DNA of 64,000 bases, taken from NCBI RefSeq assembly GCF_000720185.1, contig NZ_JOIY01000018.1, positions 1-64,000 on the forward strand, read 5' to 3'. A program made the translations under genes and the position numbers. The first letter of the stretch is position 1. Each line of letters starts with the position of its first letter. Under the pieces are notes generated by a model. The model saw nothing but the letters and a program-made list of their open reading frames with translations. It was not told the origin of the DNA and did not search any database. Positions 29,995-38,433 of this stretch are shown here, piece after piece. This stretch comes from Streptomyces sp. NRRL S-340 (GTDB lineage: Bacteria; Actinomycetota; Actinomycetes; Streptomycetales; Streptomycetaceae).

Positions 29995-30690
29995 CTACAG
30001 GCCCGCGAGGTACCCCGGGATCTCGGTGCCGGGCGCGAGGTCGGCCTCGGGAAGCGGAGCGCCGTAGGTCCTGCGCACCGGGACCACGCCGGCCCAGTGG
30101 GGGAGGGCCAGGTCCTCGGGCTCGTCGTTGGCGCCGCCCGTGCGCAGCTTGGCCGACACCTCCGTGAGGTCGAGGCGGAGGACGGCGGTCGCGGCCAGTT
30201 CCTTCGCGTTGCCGGGGCGCGAGTCTGCCGACCGGCCGGGCACCACGTGGTCGACCAGCGCGTCCAGGGCCATGCGCTTCTCGTCGGGGTCGGTGACCTG
30301 GTGGGCGGTGCCGTGCACCACGACACTGCGGTAGTTGACCGAGTGGTGGAAGGCGGAGCGTGCCAGCACCAGGCCGTCGACATGGGTGACCGTCAGGCAG
30401 ACCGGCAGGCCCGGGTCGGCCTGGCCCGCCATGCGCAGGGGACGCGATCCGGTCGAGCCGTGCACGTACAGCCGCTCGCCGACCCGGCCGTAGAGCGTCG
30501 GCAGCACCACGGGCGCCCCGTCGCGGACGAAGCCCAGGTGGCAGACGTACGCCTCGTCGAGTATCGCGTGCACCAGTTCCTTGTCGTAGGACGCCTTCTG
30601 CGCGGACCGGGTGGGGACGGTGCGGTCGGTCGGCGGGTAGGTGTCGGCCGTCGGGGTCGGCTGCTGGGTCCCCTGCATTGCGGTCTCCAT
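29995..30690 (-). CDS. FMN-binding pyridoxamine-phosphate-oxidase-like protein
   Basis: 231 residues of the flavin-binding split-barrel fold (pyridoxamine 5'-phosphate oxidase / flavin-nucleotide-binding family): VCHLGFVRDGAPVVLPTLYG, RLYVHGSTGSRPLR and FHHSVNYRSVVVHGTAH. It may be an FMN-dependent reductase or a vitamin-B6 related enzyme. The gene diverges from a MocR regulator with a PLP-binding domain, 23 nt away, which supports a link with B6. ATG 30690 is the first start; ATG 30678 (MQGTQQ) is possible because GGAG lies 6 nt before it. Confidence 0.85.
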   Translation of the reverse strand: METAMQGTQQPTPTADTYPPTDRTVPTRSAQKASYDKELVHAILDEAYVCHLGFVRDGAPVVLPTLYGRVGERLYVHGSTGSRPLRMAGQADPGLPVCLTVTHVDGLVLARSAFHHSVNYRSVVVHGTAHQVTDPDEKRMALDALVDHVVPGRSADSRPGNAKELAATAVLRLDLTEVSAKLRTGGANDEPEDLALPHWAGVVPVRRTYGAPLPEADLAPGTEIPGYLAGL

Positions 30691-30706
30691 TGCACTAGTG
30701 CATAAT
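30678..30706 (+). promoter_or_regulatory. mocR promoter with central 12-bp palindrome
   Basis: TTGCGG (30678-30683), 17 nt, CATAAT (30701-30706), giving a transcript that starts at or near the GTG at 30714. The perfect palindrome TGCACTAGTGCA (30691-30702) fills the spacer and abuts the start codon of the divergent gene, so one bound dimer could control both genes. Confidence 0.7.
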
Positions 30707-30713
30707 CTGCTTT

Positions 30714-32045
30714 GTGCTAGGAGAATATCGGATCGAGGGCCGGCGTGCAGCGGAAATCGCGGCGAGCGTCGAGCGCGCGGTGGGTGCCGGCCACCTCGAA
30801 CCGGGGCAACTGCTGCCCCCGATGAGGGAGTTGGCGGCCGATCTCGGCGTCAACCCCAACACCGTCGCGGCCGCGTACCGGGTGCTGCGCGAGCGCGGGG
30901 TCATCGAGACCGCCGGGCGCCGGGGCAGCCGGGTGCGGCCCGCGCCGGCCACCACCGGGCGGGACCGCATCCGTGTCGACGTGCCCGAGGGCGTGCGGGA
31001 CGTGTCCGCGGGCAACCCGGACCCGGCCCTGCTGCCGGCGCTCGCACCGGCCTTCGCGGCCGCCGCGGCCGAGGGCGACCGCGCCCCCGTGCTCTACGGG
31101 GACGTGGCCGTCGACCCCGGACTGGCGCGCATCGCCCGCGCCGAGCTGCACGCCGCCGGTGTGCCACAGGGGCCGCTCGCCGTGGTCACCGGCTCGCTGG
31201 ACGGCGTCGAACGGGTCCTGACCGCCCACCTCAGACAGGGGGACACGGTCGCGGTGGAGGACCCGGGCTGGGGCAGGACGCTCGACCTGGTGCCGGCGCT
31301 CGGACTGCGCACGGTGCCGATGGGCGTGGACGACGAGGGGCCGCGCGTCGACGCCGTACGCCGGGCGCTCGCGGACGGCGCGCGGGCGCTGCTCGTCACC
31401 GACCGCGCGCAGAACCCGACCGGCGCGGCGCTGAGCGCCCCCCGCGCACGCGCCCTGCGGGCCGTGCTCGCCGGGCACCCCGAGACCCTGCTCGTCGAGG
31501 ACGACCACGGCCACGGCATCGTCGACCTCCCCCTGCACCCGCTCGCCGGAGCCACCCGGCACTGGGCCTTCGTCCGGTCGGTCGCCAAGGCCTACGGCCC
31601 CGACCTGCGCCTGGCCGTGCTCACCGGGGACCAGGTCACCGTCGACCGGGTGCGCGGGCGGCAGCGGCTCGGGCCCGGCTGGGTGAGCCTGCTGGTGCAG
31701 CGGGCCGTGGCGCGGCTGTGGACCGACGGCACTCTGGACACCGGTGCGGTGGCGGCGGAGTACAGCCGGCGGCGCGACCTGCTCATCGGCGCGCTGGCGG
31801 AGCGCGGGGTGGCGGCGCACGGGCGCAGCGGGATGAACGTGTGGGTGCCGGTGCCGGACGAGACGGGGGTCGTCGCCCGGCTGCTGCACGCGGGCTGGGC
31901 CGTCGCCCCGGGCGCCCGCTTCCGGCTGCACGAGCCCCCGGGAGTCCGGATCACCGTCTCGGCCCTGAGCGAGGACGAGACCGGGCAACTGGCGGACGCG
32001 GTGGCGGCGGCCCTGGGGCCGGCCCCGGAGCGGAGTTACGTCTGA
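30714..32045 (+). CDS. MocR-type regulator (GntR HTH fused to aminotransferase-like domain)
   Basis: 443 residues: GntR winged helix at about 10-78 (LPPMRELAADLGVNPNTVAA) and a fold-type-I aminotransferase-like domain from about 100 onward with PLP lysine Lys292 in SVAKAYGPDLRLA. NPTGAALSAPRAR is the aspartate-aminotransferase-type loop. MocR proteins (PdxR, GabR, TauR) sense PLP or its imines and usually control a divergent gene, here the FMN-binding protein. PdxR-like control of B6 metabolism is a reasonable inference. GTG 30714 lies 7 nt after a -10 box, consistent with a leaderless transcript. Confidence 0.92.
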   Translation: MLGEYRIEGRRAAEIAASVERAVGAGHLEPGQLLPPMRELAADLGVNPNTVAAAYRVLRERGVIETAGRRGSRVRPAPATTGRDRIRVDVPEGVRDVSAGNPDPALLPALAPAFAAAAAEGDRAPVLYGDVAVDPGLARIARAELHAAGVPQGPLAVVTGSLDGVERVLTAHLRQGDTVAVEDPGWGRTLDLVPALGLRTVPMGVDDEGPRVDAVRRALADGARALLVTDRAQNPTGAALSAPRARALRAVLAGHPETLLVEDDHGHGIVDLPLHPLAGATRHWAFVRSVAKAYGPDLRLAVLTGDQVTVDRVRGRQRLGPGWVSLLVQRAVARLWTDGTLDTGAVAAEYSRRRDLLIGALAERGVAAHGRSGMNVWVPVPDETGVVARLLHAGWAVAPGARFRLHEPPGVRITVSALSEDETGQLADAVAAALGPAPERSYV

Positions 32046-32063
32046 GGGAGGTCTGGGGGAGGG

Positions 32064-32124
32064 GCCGGGCCCTTCCGGCCCGGCGCGAGGCTACGGGCCG
32101 GGGGCGGGCCTTGCGGCCCGTAGC
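32064..32124. terminator. Two tandem hairpins between convergent genes
   Basis: GCCGGGCC-CTTCC-GGCCCGGC (32064-32084) and, directly after, GCTACGGGCC / GGCCCGTAGC with a 15-nt loop (32090-32124). Probably one terminator for each direction. Confidence 0.78.
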
Positions 32125-32129
32125 GCGTC

Positions 32130-33218
32130 TTACGGGTTCGTGGTCGCGGCCGCTGCCGGTTCGGGGCGGGCGGGCCGCTCGCCGGGGCGGACGCCGGCCG
32201 GTGCGGGAGCCGGGGGCTGCGCACCGGACCGGACCGGCTGTCCCGGCGTGGTCGAGGCGGCGGCGCGGGCGCGCCGGGCGCCGTGCCCGGGCCGGGCCTG
32301 GGACAGGGCCGCCCCGGCCAGGACGATCACCGCGCCGACCGGGGTCGACCAGCTCAGGCGCTCACCCAGGACGGCGACACCGGCGCCGGCGGCGATGATC
32401 GGCACGAAGTAGGTGACCATCTGGGCGGTCGTCGGACCGACCTCGGCGACCAGGCCGTACTGCACGAGCATCGCGACGCCCGTGCCCAGCACGCCCAGCG
32501 CGGCCACCGCGAGCAGCGGGAACACGCCCACGTGGCTCGGCACGCCGGTGAACAGCGGGGTGACGACGGCCAGTTGCACCGTCGCCAGCAGCAACTGGCC
32601 CCCGGTCAGCGACAGGTGCGACTCGGCGGCACCGGCCAGGGTGCGCCGGACGTAGATCCAGCCGACCGGGTAGCTCAGCGAAGCCAGCAGCGCCATCGCC
32701 GTGCCCCGGGCGTCCAGTCCGTGGAAGCCCTGCCAGGCGCCGAGCACGGTGAGCACGCCGAGGAAACCGAGCCCGAGACCCGCCACCCGCACCCGCGTCG
32801 GCCGGTCCTCGGAGAGGGCGACCAGGGACAGCGCCATGCCCCACAGCGGCGAGGTCGCGTTGCAGATGCCCGCAAGGGTGGACGGAATGGTCAGTTCCGA
32901 GTACGCGAACAGCGAGAACGGCAGCGCGTTGAGGAAGAAACCGGCGACCGCGAGATGACCCCACGTGCGGGCACCGCGCGGCAGCCGCTCCCGCTTCACC
33001 GCCATGGCCACGGCCAGCACGGCCGTGCCGAACACCAGCCGTCCCAGCGTCACCTGGAAGGGCGCGAAGCTCCGCGTGCCCACCTTCATGAACAGGAAGC
33101 TGAACCCCCACACCAGCGCCAGGAAGGCGAATCGGACCCGCCAGTGCAGCGGGCCGCGGGCCCGGCGGCCGGGCCGGGCGGTCGGGGTCGGAGCGGAGGT
33201 TGCGGTCGCGGAACTCAT
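32130..33218 (-). CDS. DMT-superfamily transporter (EamA domains), third copy
   Basis: 362 residues. Ten helices in two EamA repeats (VRFAFLALVWGFSFLFMKVG; LLASLSYPVGWIYVRRTLAG), then a Pro/Ala/Arg-rich soluble tail of about 60 residues that is longer than in typical members. Its sequence begins like the RhaT/YdcZ-type exporters with the WGFSFLFMKVG helix. ATG 33218 is chosen over a longer frame. It diverges from a LysR regulator 74 nt away, which is the likely controller. Confidence 0.86.
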   Translation of the reverse strand: MSSATATSAPTPTARPGRRARGPLHWRVRFAFLALVWGFSFLFMKVGTRSFAPFQVTLGRLVFGTAVLAVAMAVKRERLPRGARTWGHLAVAGFFLNALPFSLFAYSELTIPSTLAGICNATSPLWGMALSLVALSEDRPTRVRVAGLGLGFLGVLTVLGAWQGFHGLDARGTAMALLASLSYPVGWIYVRRTLAGAAESHLSLTGGQLLLATVQLAVVTPLFTGVPSHVGVFPLLAVAALGVLGTGVAMLVQYGLVAEVGPTTAQMVTYFVPIIAAGAGVAVLGERLSWSTPVGAVIVLAGAALSQARPGHGARRARAAASTTPGQPVRSGAQPPAPAPAGVRPGERPARPEPAAAATTNP

Positions 33219-33292
33219 GGACGTAGCGTGCCCGGACACCACGTCGTAGCACAATCGAGAATTCGCGGCCGGTACCTCGTAGTATCGCTTAC

Positions 33293-34195
33293 ATGTTGAA
33301 CCTGGAGCGCCTGCGCACCCTCGACGCCCTCGCCCGGCACGGCTCGGTCAGCGGCGCGGCCGACGGGCTGCATGTGACCACCTCGGCGGTCTCCCAGCAG
33401 ATGGCCAAGCTGGAACGGGAGGTGGGGCAGCGGCTCCTGGCCAGGAACGGCCGGGGCGTGCGGCTGACGGACGCCGGCCGGCTCCTCGCCGAGCACGCGG
33501 CGCGCATCCTCTCCCAGGTCGAGCTGGCCCAGTCAGACCTGGAGGCCCAGCGGGGGCAGGTGGTGGGCGAGCTGCGGCTGGCCGCCTTCCCCACCGGCGC
33601 CCGCGGGCTGTTCCCCCTCGCGCTGTGCCACCTGCGCGGCCGGCATCCGGCCCTCGGCGTCACCACCGCCGAGGTGGAACCCGCGCCCGCCGTACGGGCC
33701 GTGCTGCGCGGTGACGTCGACCTGGCCGTGGTGCTCGACTGGTACAACAAGCCGCTGCCCGTGCCCGACGGGCTCACCCGGGCGCCGATCCTCGACGACC
33801 CGGTCGACGTCGCGATGCCCGCCACGCACCGGCACGCGGACCGTGCGGAGGCCGCCCTGGAGGACTTCGCCGACGACGACTGGATCACCTGGGGCGACGA
33901 CGAGTTCTGCCACGAGTGGCTGCTGGACACCCTGCGCTCCAAGGAGGTGGAACCGCGCGTCGCGCACCGCGCGCAGGAGCACGCCACACAGCTCGCGCTG
34001 GTCGCCGCAGGACTCGGCGTCTGCGTGGCGCCCCGGCTCGGGCGGGGACCGCTGCCCGCCGGGGTGCGGACGGTGCCGGTGCGGCAGGCCGTGCGCAGGC
34101 ACGTCTACGCGGTGTGGCGCACCGACGCCGACCGCCGCCCCTCCATCCGCGCGGCCGTGGAGGCCCTGCGGGCGGCGGGGGAGCAGATCGGCTGA
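33293..34195 (+). CDS. LysR-family transcriptional regulator
   Basis: 300 residues: N-terminal winged helix (residues 1-60, LRTLDALARHGSVSGAADGL HVTTSAVSQQMAKLE) and a LysR substrate-binding domain from about 88. TAGTAT lies 7 nt before the ATG, so the transcript is probably leaderless. The 74-nt gap to the divergent DMT transporter gene includes TACCTCGTAGTA (33273-33284), a dyad compatible with LysR binding. Divergent LysR-transporter pairs normally mean that the regulator senses the transported compound. Confidence 0.92.
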   Translation: MLNLERLRTLDALARHGSVSGAADGLHVTTSAVSQQMAKLEREVGQRLLARNGRGVRLTDAGRLLAEHAARILSQVELAQSDLEAQRGQVVGELRLAAFPTGARGLFPLALCHLRGRHPALGVTTAEVEPAPAVRAVLRGDVDLAVVLDWYNKPLPVPDGLTRAPILDDPVDVAMPATHRHADRAEAALEDFADDDWITWGDDEFCHEWLLDTLRSKEVEPRVAHRAQEHATQLALVAAGLGVCVAPRLGRGPLPAGVRTVPVRQAVRRHVYAVWRTDADRRPSIRAAVEALRAAGEQIG

Positions 34196-34237
34196 GAGCG
34201 GGGCCCGCCCGGGTGCCGGGGCGTCGTGCCGCCGTCT

Positions 34238-34765
34238 TCAGGCCAGTTCGATCTCGTCGCCGTGGACGGAGATCCTCCGGGCGGGCAGCGGCCGGGTCGC
34301 GGGGCCCTTGCGTACGCTCCCGTCGGTCACCGAGAACTCACTGCCGTGGCACGGGCAGCTGATCACCCCGTCCGCGATCCCGCTCACCGTGCAGCCCTGG
34401 TGGGTGCAGGCCGAGGAGAACGCCTCGAACCGGCCCTTCTCGGGCTGGGTGACGACGACGCCCCGGTCGGCGAAGATCCTGCCGCCGCCCTCCGGGATGT
34501 CGGACGCCCTGGCGAGGACCCCACCGGCACCGGCACCGGTACCCGGCGAACCGGCGGAGGACGGTCCGGGAGCCCCCGATGAACCGGAGGAGGACGGTCC
34601 GGAGGCGCCCGGCTGCGGCCCGTCGCCCGCTTCGGAGGCGCCCGACACCGGCCCGCCGTCCGCCCCGCAGGCGGTCAGCGTGACGGCGATCCCCGCCGCG
34701 CCCAGCGCCGCCACGACCGTACGGCGGGCCGGTTCCTGCTGGGGATGGTTCGATGCGCTGGTCAT
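34238..34765 (-). CDS. Rieske [2Fe-2S] lipoprotein with Tat-type signal
   Basis: 175 residues. The N terminus has a twin arginine (RRTVVAALGAAGIAVTLTAC), with lipobox cysteine Cys33 after LTA, so it should be a folded cluster protein exported by Tat and anchored to the outer face of the membrane. A Gly/Ser/Pro linker of about 45 residues follows. The Rieske ligands are Cys120 and His122 (CTHQGC) and Cys137 and His140 (CPCHGSEF); Cys125 and Cys139 would form the stabilising disulfide. It is not linked to cytochrome bc genes, and its electron partner is unknown. ATG 34765 has a GAAGGGA site upstream. Confidence 0.9.
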   Translation of the reverse strand: MTSASNHPQQEPARRTVVAALGAAGIAVTLTACGADGGPVSGASEAGDGPQPGASGPSSSGSSGAPGPSSAGSPGTGAGAGGVLARASDIPEGGGRIFADRGVVVTQPEKGRFEAFSSACTHQGCTVSGIADGVISCPCHGSEFSVTDGSVRKGPATRPLPARRISVHGDEIELA

Positions 34766-34913
34766 GCCGGCGTTCCCTTCTCGCGGACTTCGCCGCGGAC
34801 TTCGCGACGGATCTGTGCGCAGGGGTACGTCCGCACGGCGCCGGGCGTTCAGATCGCGCCCGGACTCGTCCGGAGCCCACCGGAGCCGCCCGGGGCCCCA
34901 GTAACCTGGGGCG

Positions 34914-35681
34914 ATGCTCAAGGAAGTCAACGCGACCCGCTTCATCACACCCCTGCGGGAGGGCGGCTCGCTGCCGGGACTCGTCGAGGCCGACGACCTC
35001 GGGACGTACGTCCTGAAGTTCAGCGGCGCCGGGCAGGGCCGCAAGACGCTCGTCGCCGAGGTCGTGTGCGGAGAACTGGCCCGGCGGCTGGGGTTCCGGG
35101 TGCCCCCGCTGGTGACCATCGGCCTCGATCCGGTCCTGGGACTCGGCGAACCCGACGAGCGGGTCCAGGAACTGCTGCGCTCCAGCGGCGGCGCCAACCT
35201 CGGGATGGACTTCCTCTCCGGAGCCCTCGGGTTCGACCCGCTGGCCTTCCCGGTGGACGCCGGCGAGGCGGGGCGGATCATCTGGTTCGACGCGCTCGTG
35301 AACAACGTGGACCGCTCCTGGCGCAACCCCAACCTGCTCAGGTGGCGCGGCGAACTGTGGCTCATCGACCACGGCGCGACGATGATCTGGCACCACAACT
35401 GGCCGGGCGCCGAGGCCTCCGCCGCCCGCCCCTACGACGCCTCCGACCACGCGCTCGCGCCGTTCGGCCCGGACCTCGCGGCCGCCGCCGCACACCTGGC
35501 CCCGCTCGTCACCGAGGAACTGCTCGCCGAGGTGACCGCCGAGATCCCGGACGCCTGGCTGACCGGCGAGCCCGGCTTCGGCACCCCCGGCGAACTGCGC
35601 CGCGCCTACGCCCGGCCGCTGCTCGCGCGGGCCGCCGTGATCCACGAGCGCATCCACGGAATCGAGGGGACGGCCAAGTGA
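34914..35681 (+). CDS. HipA-like kinase domain protein
   Basis: 255 residues of the short HipA-like family, lacking the N-subdomain of true HipA. Kinase elements are present: Lys35 (TYVLKFSGAG), catalytic Asp133 with Asn138/Asn140 (NVDRSWRNPN) and metal-binding Asp152 (LIDHGA). HipA toxins phosphorylate glutamyl-tRNA synthetase, but these short relatives lack a HipB antitoxin gene and their substrate is unknown. TAACCT lies 6 nt before the ATG, suggesting a leaderless transcript. Its stop overlaps the GTG of the DUF3037 gene by 4 nt. Confidence 0.85.
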   Translation: MLKEVNATRFITPLREGGSLPGLVEADDLGTYVLKFSGAGQGRKTLVAEVVCGELARRLGFRVPPLVTIGLDPVLGLGEPDERVQELLRSSGGANLGMDFLSGALGFDPLAFPVDAGEAGRIIWFDALVNNVDRSWRNPNLLRWRGELWLIDHGATMIWHHNWPGAEASAARPYDASDHALAPFGPDLAAAAAHLAPLVTEELLAEVTAEIPDAWLTGEPGFGTPGELRRAYARPLLARAAVIHERIHGIEGTAK

Positions 35682-36187
35682 GCGACCACCACGGCACCGG
35701 CCGGCAGCCGGCGGACCACCCCGTCACGGGCCGCCGGCAGACGGGCGACCACCACATCCTCGGGGGGCGGCAGGCGGGGGAGCGCCACATCATCGGCGGC
35801 CGGACGAGCGAACGGGACGTCTTCGAGTACGCCCTGCTGAGGATCGTCCCGCGGGTCGAGCGCGGCGAGCGGATCAACGCCGGGGTGCTCGTCTACTGCC
35901 GCGCCAAGGCCTACGTCGGCGCCCGCACCCATCTCGACGAGGCCCGGCTGCTGGCGCTCGACCCGCACGCCGACGTGGCGGGCGTGCGGGCCGCCCTGGC
36001 CGCCGTGGAGAGCGTCTGCGCGGGCGGCAGCGCGGCCGGGCAGGCGGCGGGCGACGACGCCGGGCGCCGGTTCCGCTGGCTGGCCGCGCCCCGCTCCACG
36101 ATCGTCCAGCCCGGCCCGGTCCACACCGGACTCACCCTTGACCCGGCCGCGGAGACGGAGCGGTTGCTGGACCTTCTGGTGAGGTAA
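35678..36187 (+). CDS. DUF3037 family protein with N-terminal degenerate repeat
   Basis: 169 residues; the DUF3037 domain covers about 50-169 (VFEYALLRIVPRVERGERIN, GVLVYCRAKAYVGARTHLDE). The first 48 residues consist of four imperfect units of about 11 residues (TGRQPADHPV, TGRRQTGDHHIL, GGRQAGERHII, GGRTSERDVF), rich in Gly, Arg and His. Coupled by GTGA overlap to the HipA-like kinase; the two families commonly occur together in actinobacteria, which suggests a kinase plus partner or substrate. The function of neither is known. Confidence 0.82.
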   Translation: MSDHHGTGRQPADHPVTGRRQTGDHHILGGRQAGERHIIGGRTSERDVFEYALLRIVPRVERGERINAGVLVYCRAKAYVGARTHLDEARLLALDPHADVAGVRAALAAVESVCAGGSAAGQAAGDDAGRRFRWLAAPRSTIVQPGPVHTGLTLDPAAETERLLDLLVR

Positions 36188-36212
36188 TGGATCACACGCA
36201 CCCGGTGTGCCG

Positions 36213-36273
36213 TTGACACCGGGTGCCAGGGCTTCTAGCGTCACATCCACCGAAGGTACTAAGCGGTTGCTCA
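36213..36273 (+). promoter_or_regulatory. fabG promoter and operator-like site
   Basis: TTGACA (36213-36218), 17 nt, TAGCGT (36236-36241): the best housekeeping promoter in the window. Within the first 30 nt of the transcript, TAAGC-GGTT-GCTCA (36260-36273) is an imperfect inverted repeat like those bound by TetR regulators of fatty-acid degradation genes; the assignment is inference. Confidence 0.7.
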
Positions 36274-36312
36274 CCGCACACCGGGTTCTCTCAAGGGCGA
36301 GGAGAAGCAGCA

Positions 36313-37074
36313 ATGTCCACCACTGACCAGCGGGTCGCCGTCGTCACCGGTGCCGCGCGCGGCATCGGCGCGGCAACCGCCGTACGACTGGCCGCCGAGG
36401 GCCGTGCCGTCGCCGTGATCGACCTCGACGAGGCCGCCTGCAAGGACACCGTGGAGAAGATCACCGCGGCCGGCGGGCGGGCCGTCGCGATCGGCGCCGA
36501 CGTCTCCGACGAGGCCCAGGTGGAAGCGGCGGTCGCGCGCATCGCCGAGGAACTCGGCGCGCCCACGATCCTCGTCAACAACGCGGGCGTGCTCCGTGAC
36601 AACCTGCTGTTCAAGATGAGTGTCTCCGACTGGGACACCGTCATGAACGTGCATCTGCGGGGCTCGTTCCTGATGACCCGCGCGGTCCAGAAGCACATGG
36701 TGGACGCGGGCTTCGGCCGGATCGTCAACCTCTCCTCGTCCTCCGCGCTCGGCAACCGGGGCCAGGTCAACTACTCCGCCGCCAAGGCCGGTCTGCAGGG
36801 CTTCACCAAGACCCTCGCCAAGGAGCTGGGCAAGTTCGGCATCACCGCCAACTCCGTCGCCCCGGGCTTCATCGCCACCGAGATGACCAAGGCCACCGCC
36901 GACCGCGTCGGCATGGGCTTCGAGGACTTCAAGGCCGCCGCGGCGACCCAGATCCCGGTGCAGCGCGTCGGCGAGCCGGAGGACATCGCCAACGCGATCG
37001 CCTTCTTCACGGGTGACGCCGCCGGCTTCGTCTCCGGCCAGGTGCTCTACGTCGCCGGCGGACCGCTCAACTAA
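36313..37074 (+). CDS. fabG: 3-oxoacyl-ACP reductase-like short-chain dehydrogenase
   Basis: 253-residue NAD(P)-dependent SDR with all classical elements: TGAARGIG (about 13-20), NNAG (about 94), catalytic Ser in NLSSSSALGN, and Tyr/Lys in NYSAAKAG. It reduces 3-oxoacyl thioesters to 3-hydroxyacyl thioesters, in fatty-acid synthesis or in beta-oxidation/PHA-type metabolism. ATG 36313 follows GAGGAGAAG. First gene of a two-gene unit, 13 nt before a second SDR. The adjoining operator-like site suggests control by fatty-acid supply rather than housekeeping synthesis. Confidence 0.88.
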   Translation: MSTTDQRVAVVTGAARGIGAATAVRLAAEGRAVAVIDLDEAACKDTVEKITAAGGRAVAIGADVSDEAQVEAAVARIAEELGAPTILVNNAGVLRDNLLFKMSVSDWDTVMNVHLRGSFLMTRAVQKHMVDAGFGRIVNLSSSSALGNRGQVNYSAAKAGLQGFTKTLAKELGKFGITANSVAPGFIATEMTKATADRVGMGFEDFKAAAATQIPVQRVGEPEDIANAIAFFTGDAAGFVSGQVLYVAGGPLN

Positions 37075-37087
37075 GGACAGGCGCGAC

Positions 37088-37855
37088 ATGACTTCCGTGG
37101 TACCCCCTGAGCCGTCGGGCAAGGTCGCCCTCATCACCGGCGCCAGCCGCGGCATCGGCTACGGCATCGCCGAGGCACTGGTGGCCCGGGGCGACCGGGT
37201 GTGCATCACCGGCCGCAACGCGGACGCCCTGAAGGAGGCCGTGGACAGGCTCGGCGCCGACCGGGCCATCGGCGTCGCGGGCAAGGCCCATGACGAGGCC
37301 CACCAGGCGGAGGCCGTCGAGCGCGTCATGGAGGCGTTCGGCCGCGTCGACCACCTGATCAACAACGCCGGCACCAACCCGGTGTTCGGCCCGATCGCCG
37401 ACCTCGACCTGAACGTGGCGCGCAAGGTCTTCGAGACCAACGTCGTCTCCGCGCTCGGCTTCGCCCAGCGCACCTGGCACGCCTGGCAGAAGGACCACGG
37501 CGGCGCCATCGTGAACATCTCCTCCGTCGCCGGCCTCGCCCCCTCGCCGTTCATCGGCGCGTACGGCATCAGCAAGGCCGCGATGATCAACCTGACCCAG
37601 CAGCTCGCGCACGAGTTCGCGCCCAAGGTGCGGGTCAACGCCATCGCCCCGGCCGTGGTGAAGACGAAGTTCGCCCAGGCCCTGTACGAGGGGCGCGAGG
37701 AGGAGGCCGCCGCGGCCTACCCGCTCGGCCGCCTCGGCGTCCCCTCCGACATCGGCGGCGCGGCGGCGTTCCTCACCTCTGGGCAGTCCGACTGGATCAC
37801 CGGGCAGACGCTCGTCGTCGACGGCGGCATCTTCCTCAACGCCGGCGTGAGCTGA
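37088..37855 (+). CDS. Short-chain dehydrogenase/reductase
   Basis: 255-residue classical SDR: TGASRGIG near residue 18, NNAG near 93, Ser in NISSVAG and Tyr-x3-Lys in YGISKAA; DGGIFLNAG closes the chain. Cofactor and substrate cannot be read from the sequence; the operon partner suggests an acyl or hydroxyacyl substrate. ATG 37088 lies 13 nt after the fabG stop with AGGACAGG before it. A terminator follows. Confidence 0.88.
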   Translation: MTSVVPPEPSGKVALITGASRGIGYGIAEALVARGDRVCITGRNADALKEAVDRLGADRAIGVAGKAHDEAHQAEAVERVMEAFGRVDHLINNAGTNPVFGPIADLDLNVARKVFETNVVSALGFAQRTWHAWQKDHGGAIVNISSVAGLAPSPFIGAYGISKAAMINLTQQLAHEFAPKVRVNAIAPAVVKTKFAQALYEGREEEAAAAYPLGRLGVPSDIGGAAAFLTSGQSDWITGQTLVVDGGIFLNAGVS

Positions 37856-37894
37856 ACCTCCTGGCCGGTGACACCGGCGTGAGCTGATCCCCTA

Positions 37895-37928
37895 CCGGTG
37901 GGCCGTCCTGGACAGGGCGGCCCACCGG
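37895..37928 (+). terminator. Hairpin terminator of the SDR operon
   Basis: Perfect 10-bp inverted repeat CCGGTGGGCC / GGCCCACCGG with the inner CCT-GGAC-AGG pairing, 40 nt past the stop. Confidence 0.78.
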
Positions 37929-38029
37929 CGTTCTCCGGAGCGGTCCACGGACCTGCACGTTCACCGATGCCGGCAACCGCGTCCACCGCTGCGAGCCGCG
38001 CCCGGGCAAGAGGCTCGTCCGGGTGCGGC

Positions 38030-38343
38030 CGGTCCTCGGACTTCCCGGACGCCGGCGCTGTCATCGCCCCCTTCCCCGGACGGCAGAACGCGCTCGGCAC
38101 GTCCTACCCGGCGCCCCGAATCGTCCAGGTGCTGCTGCCCGGGTCCCGGCGCGAGAGGGACCGGGCCGCGGTGGTGAAGCAGCAGGAGCAGGCGCAGCAG
38201 GTCCTGGTGGACGACGTCCGGCTGCTGCCGCTGTGGCAGGGCGGGCGGTACGTGGCCGCCGGCGACGACATCTCCGGCGGCGCGCGCTCGACCCGTCGAC
38301 GATCACGACCGTGTGGGAGCTGTACCGCAAGACGGGCTGGCAG
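38030..38343 (+). pseudogene. Remnant of an ABC-transporter solute-binding protein gene
   Basis: The translation in one frame reads like the C-terminal part of family-5 (peptide-type) solute-binding proteins: SDFPDAGAVIAPF, NALGTSYPAPRI, QQVLVDDVRLLPLWQGGRYV and AAGDDISGGA. At about 38282 the match moves to another frame and continues as ALDPSTITTVWELYRKTGW, the normal end of these proteins. So there is a frameshift, and the N-terminal two thirds and any start codon are missing. No permease or ATPase genes remain nearby. It lies between the SDR operon and ung and has no promoter I can see. Confidence 0.8.
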
Positions 38344-38433
38344 CCAGGGCGTTGCCGGGGGCGCGGGAGCGTTGTCAGTGGTCGCCTGTAGTTTCGGTGA
38401 GCAGGAAGTGACCGCACATCGTGAGGACGTGAC

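Noticed and set aside
30691..30702. TGCACTAGTGCA as a possible recombination or attachment site
   Set aside because: No integrase or mobile gene is nearby; its place between promoter boxes fits an operator better.
27759..33218. Three EamA genes as a recent tandem duplication
   Set aside because: Their sequences differ throughout, their flanking regulators differ, and one is on the other strand; they look like independent members of a large family.
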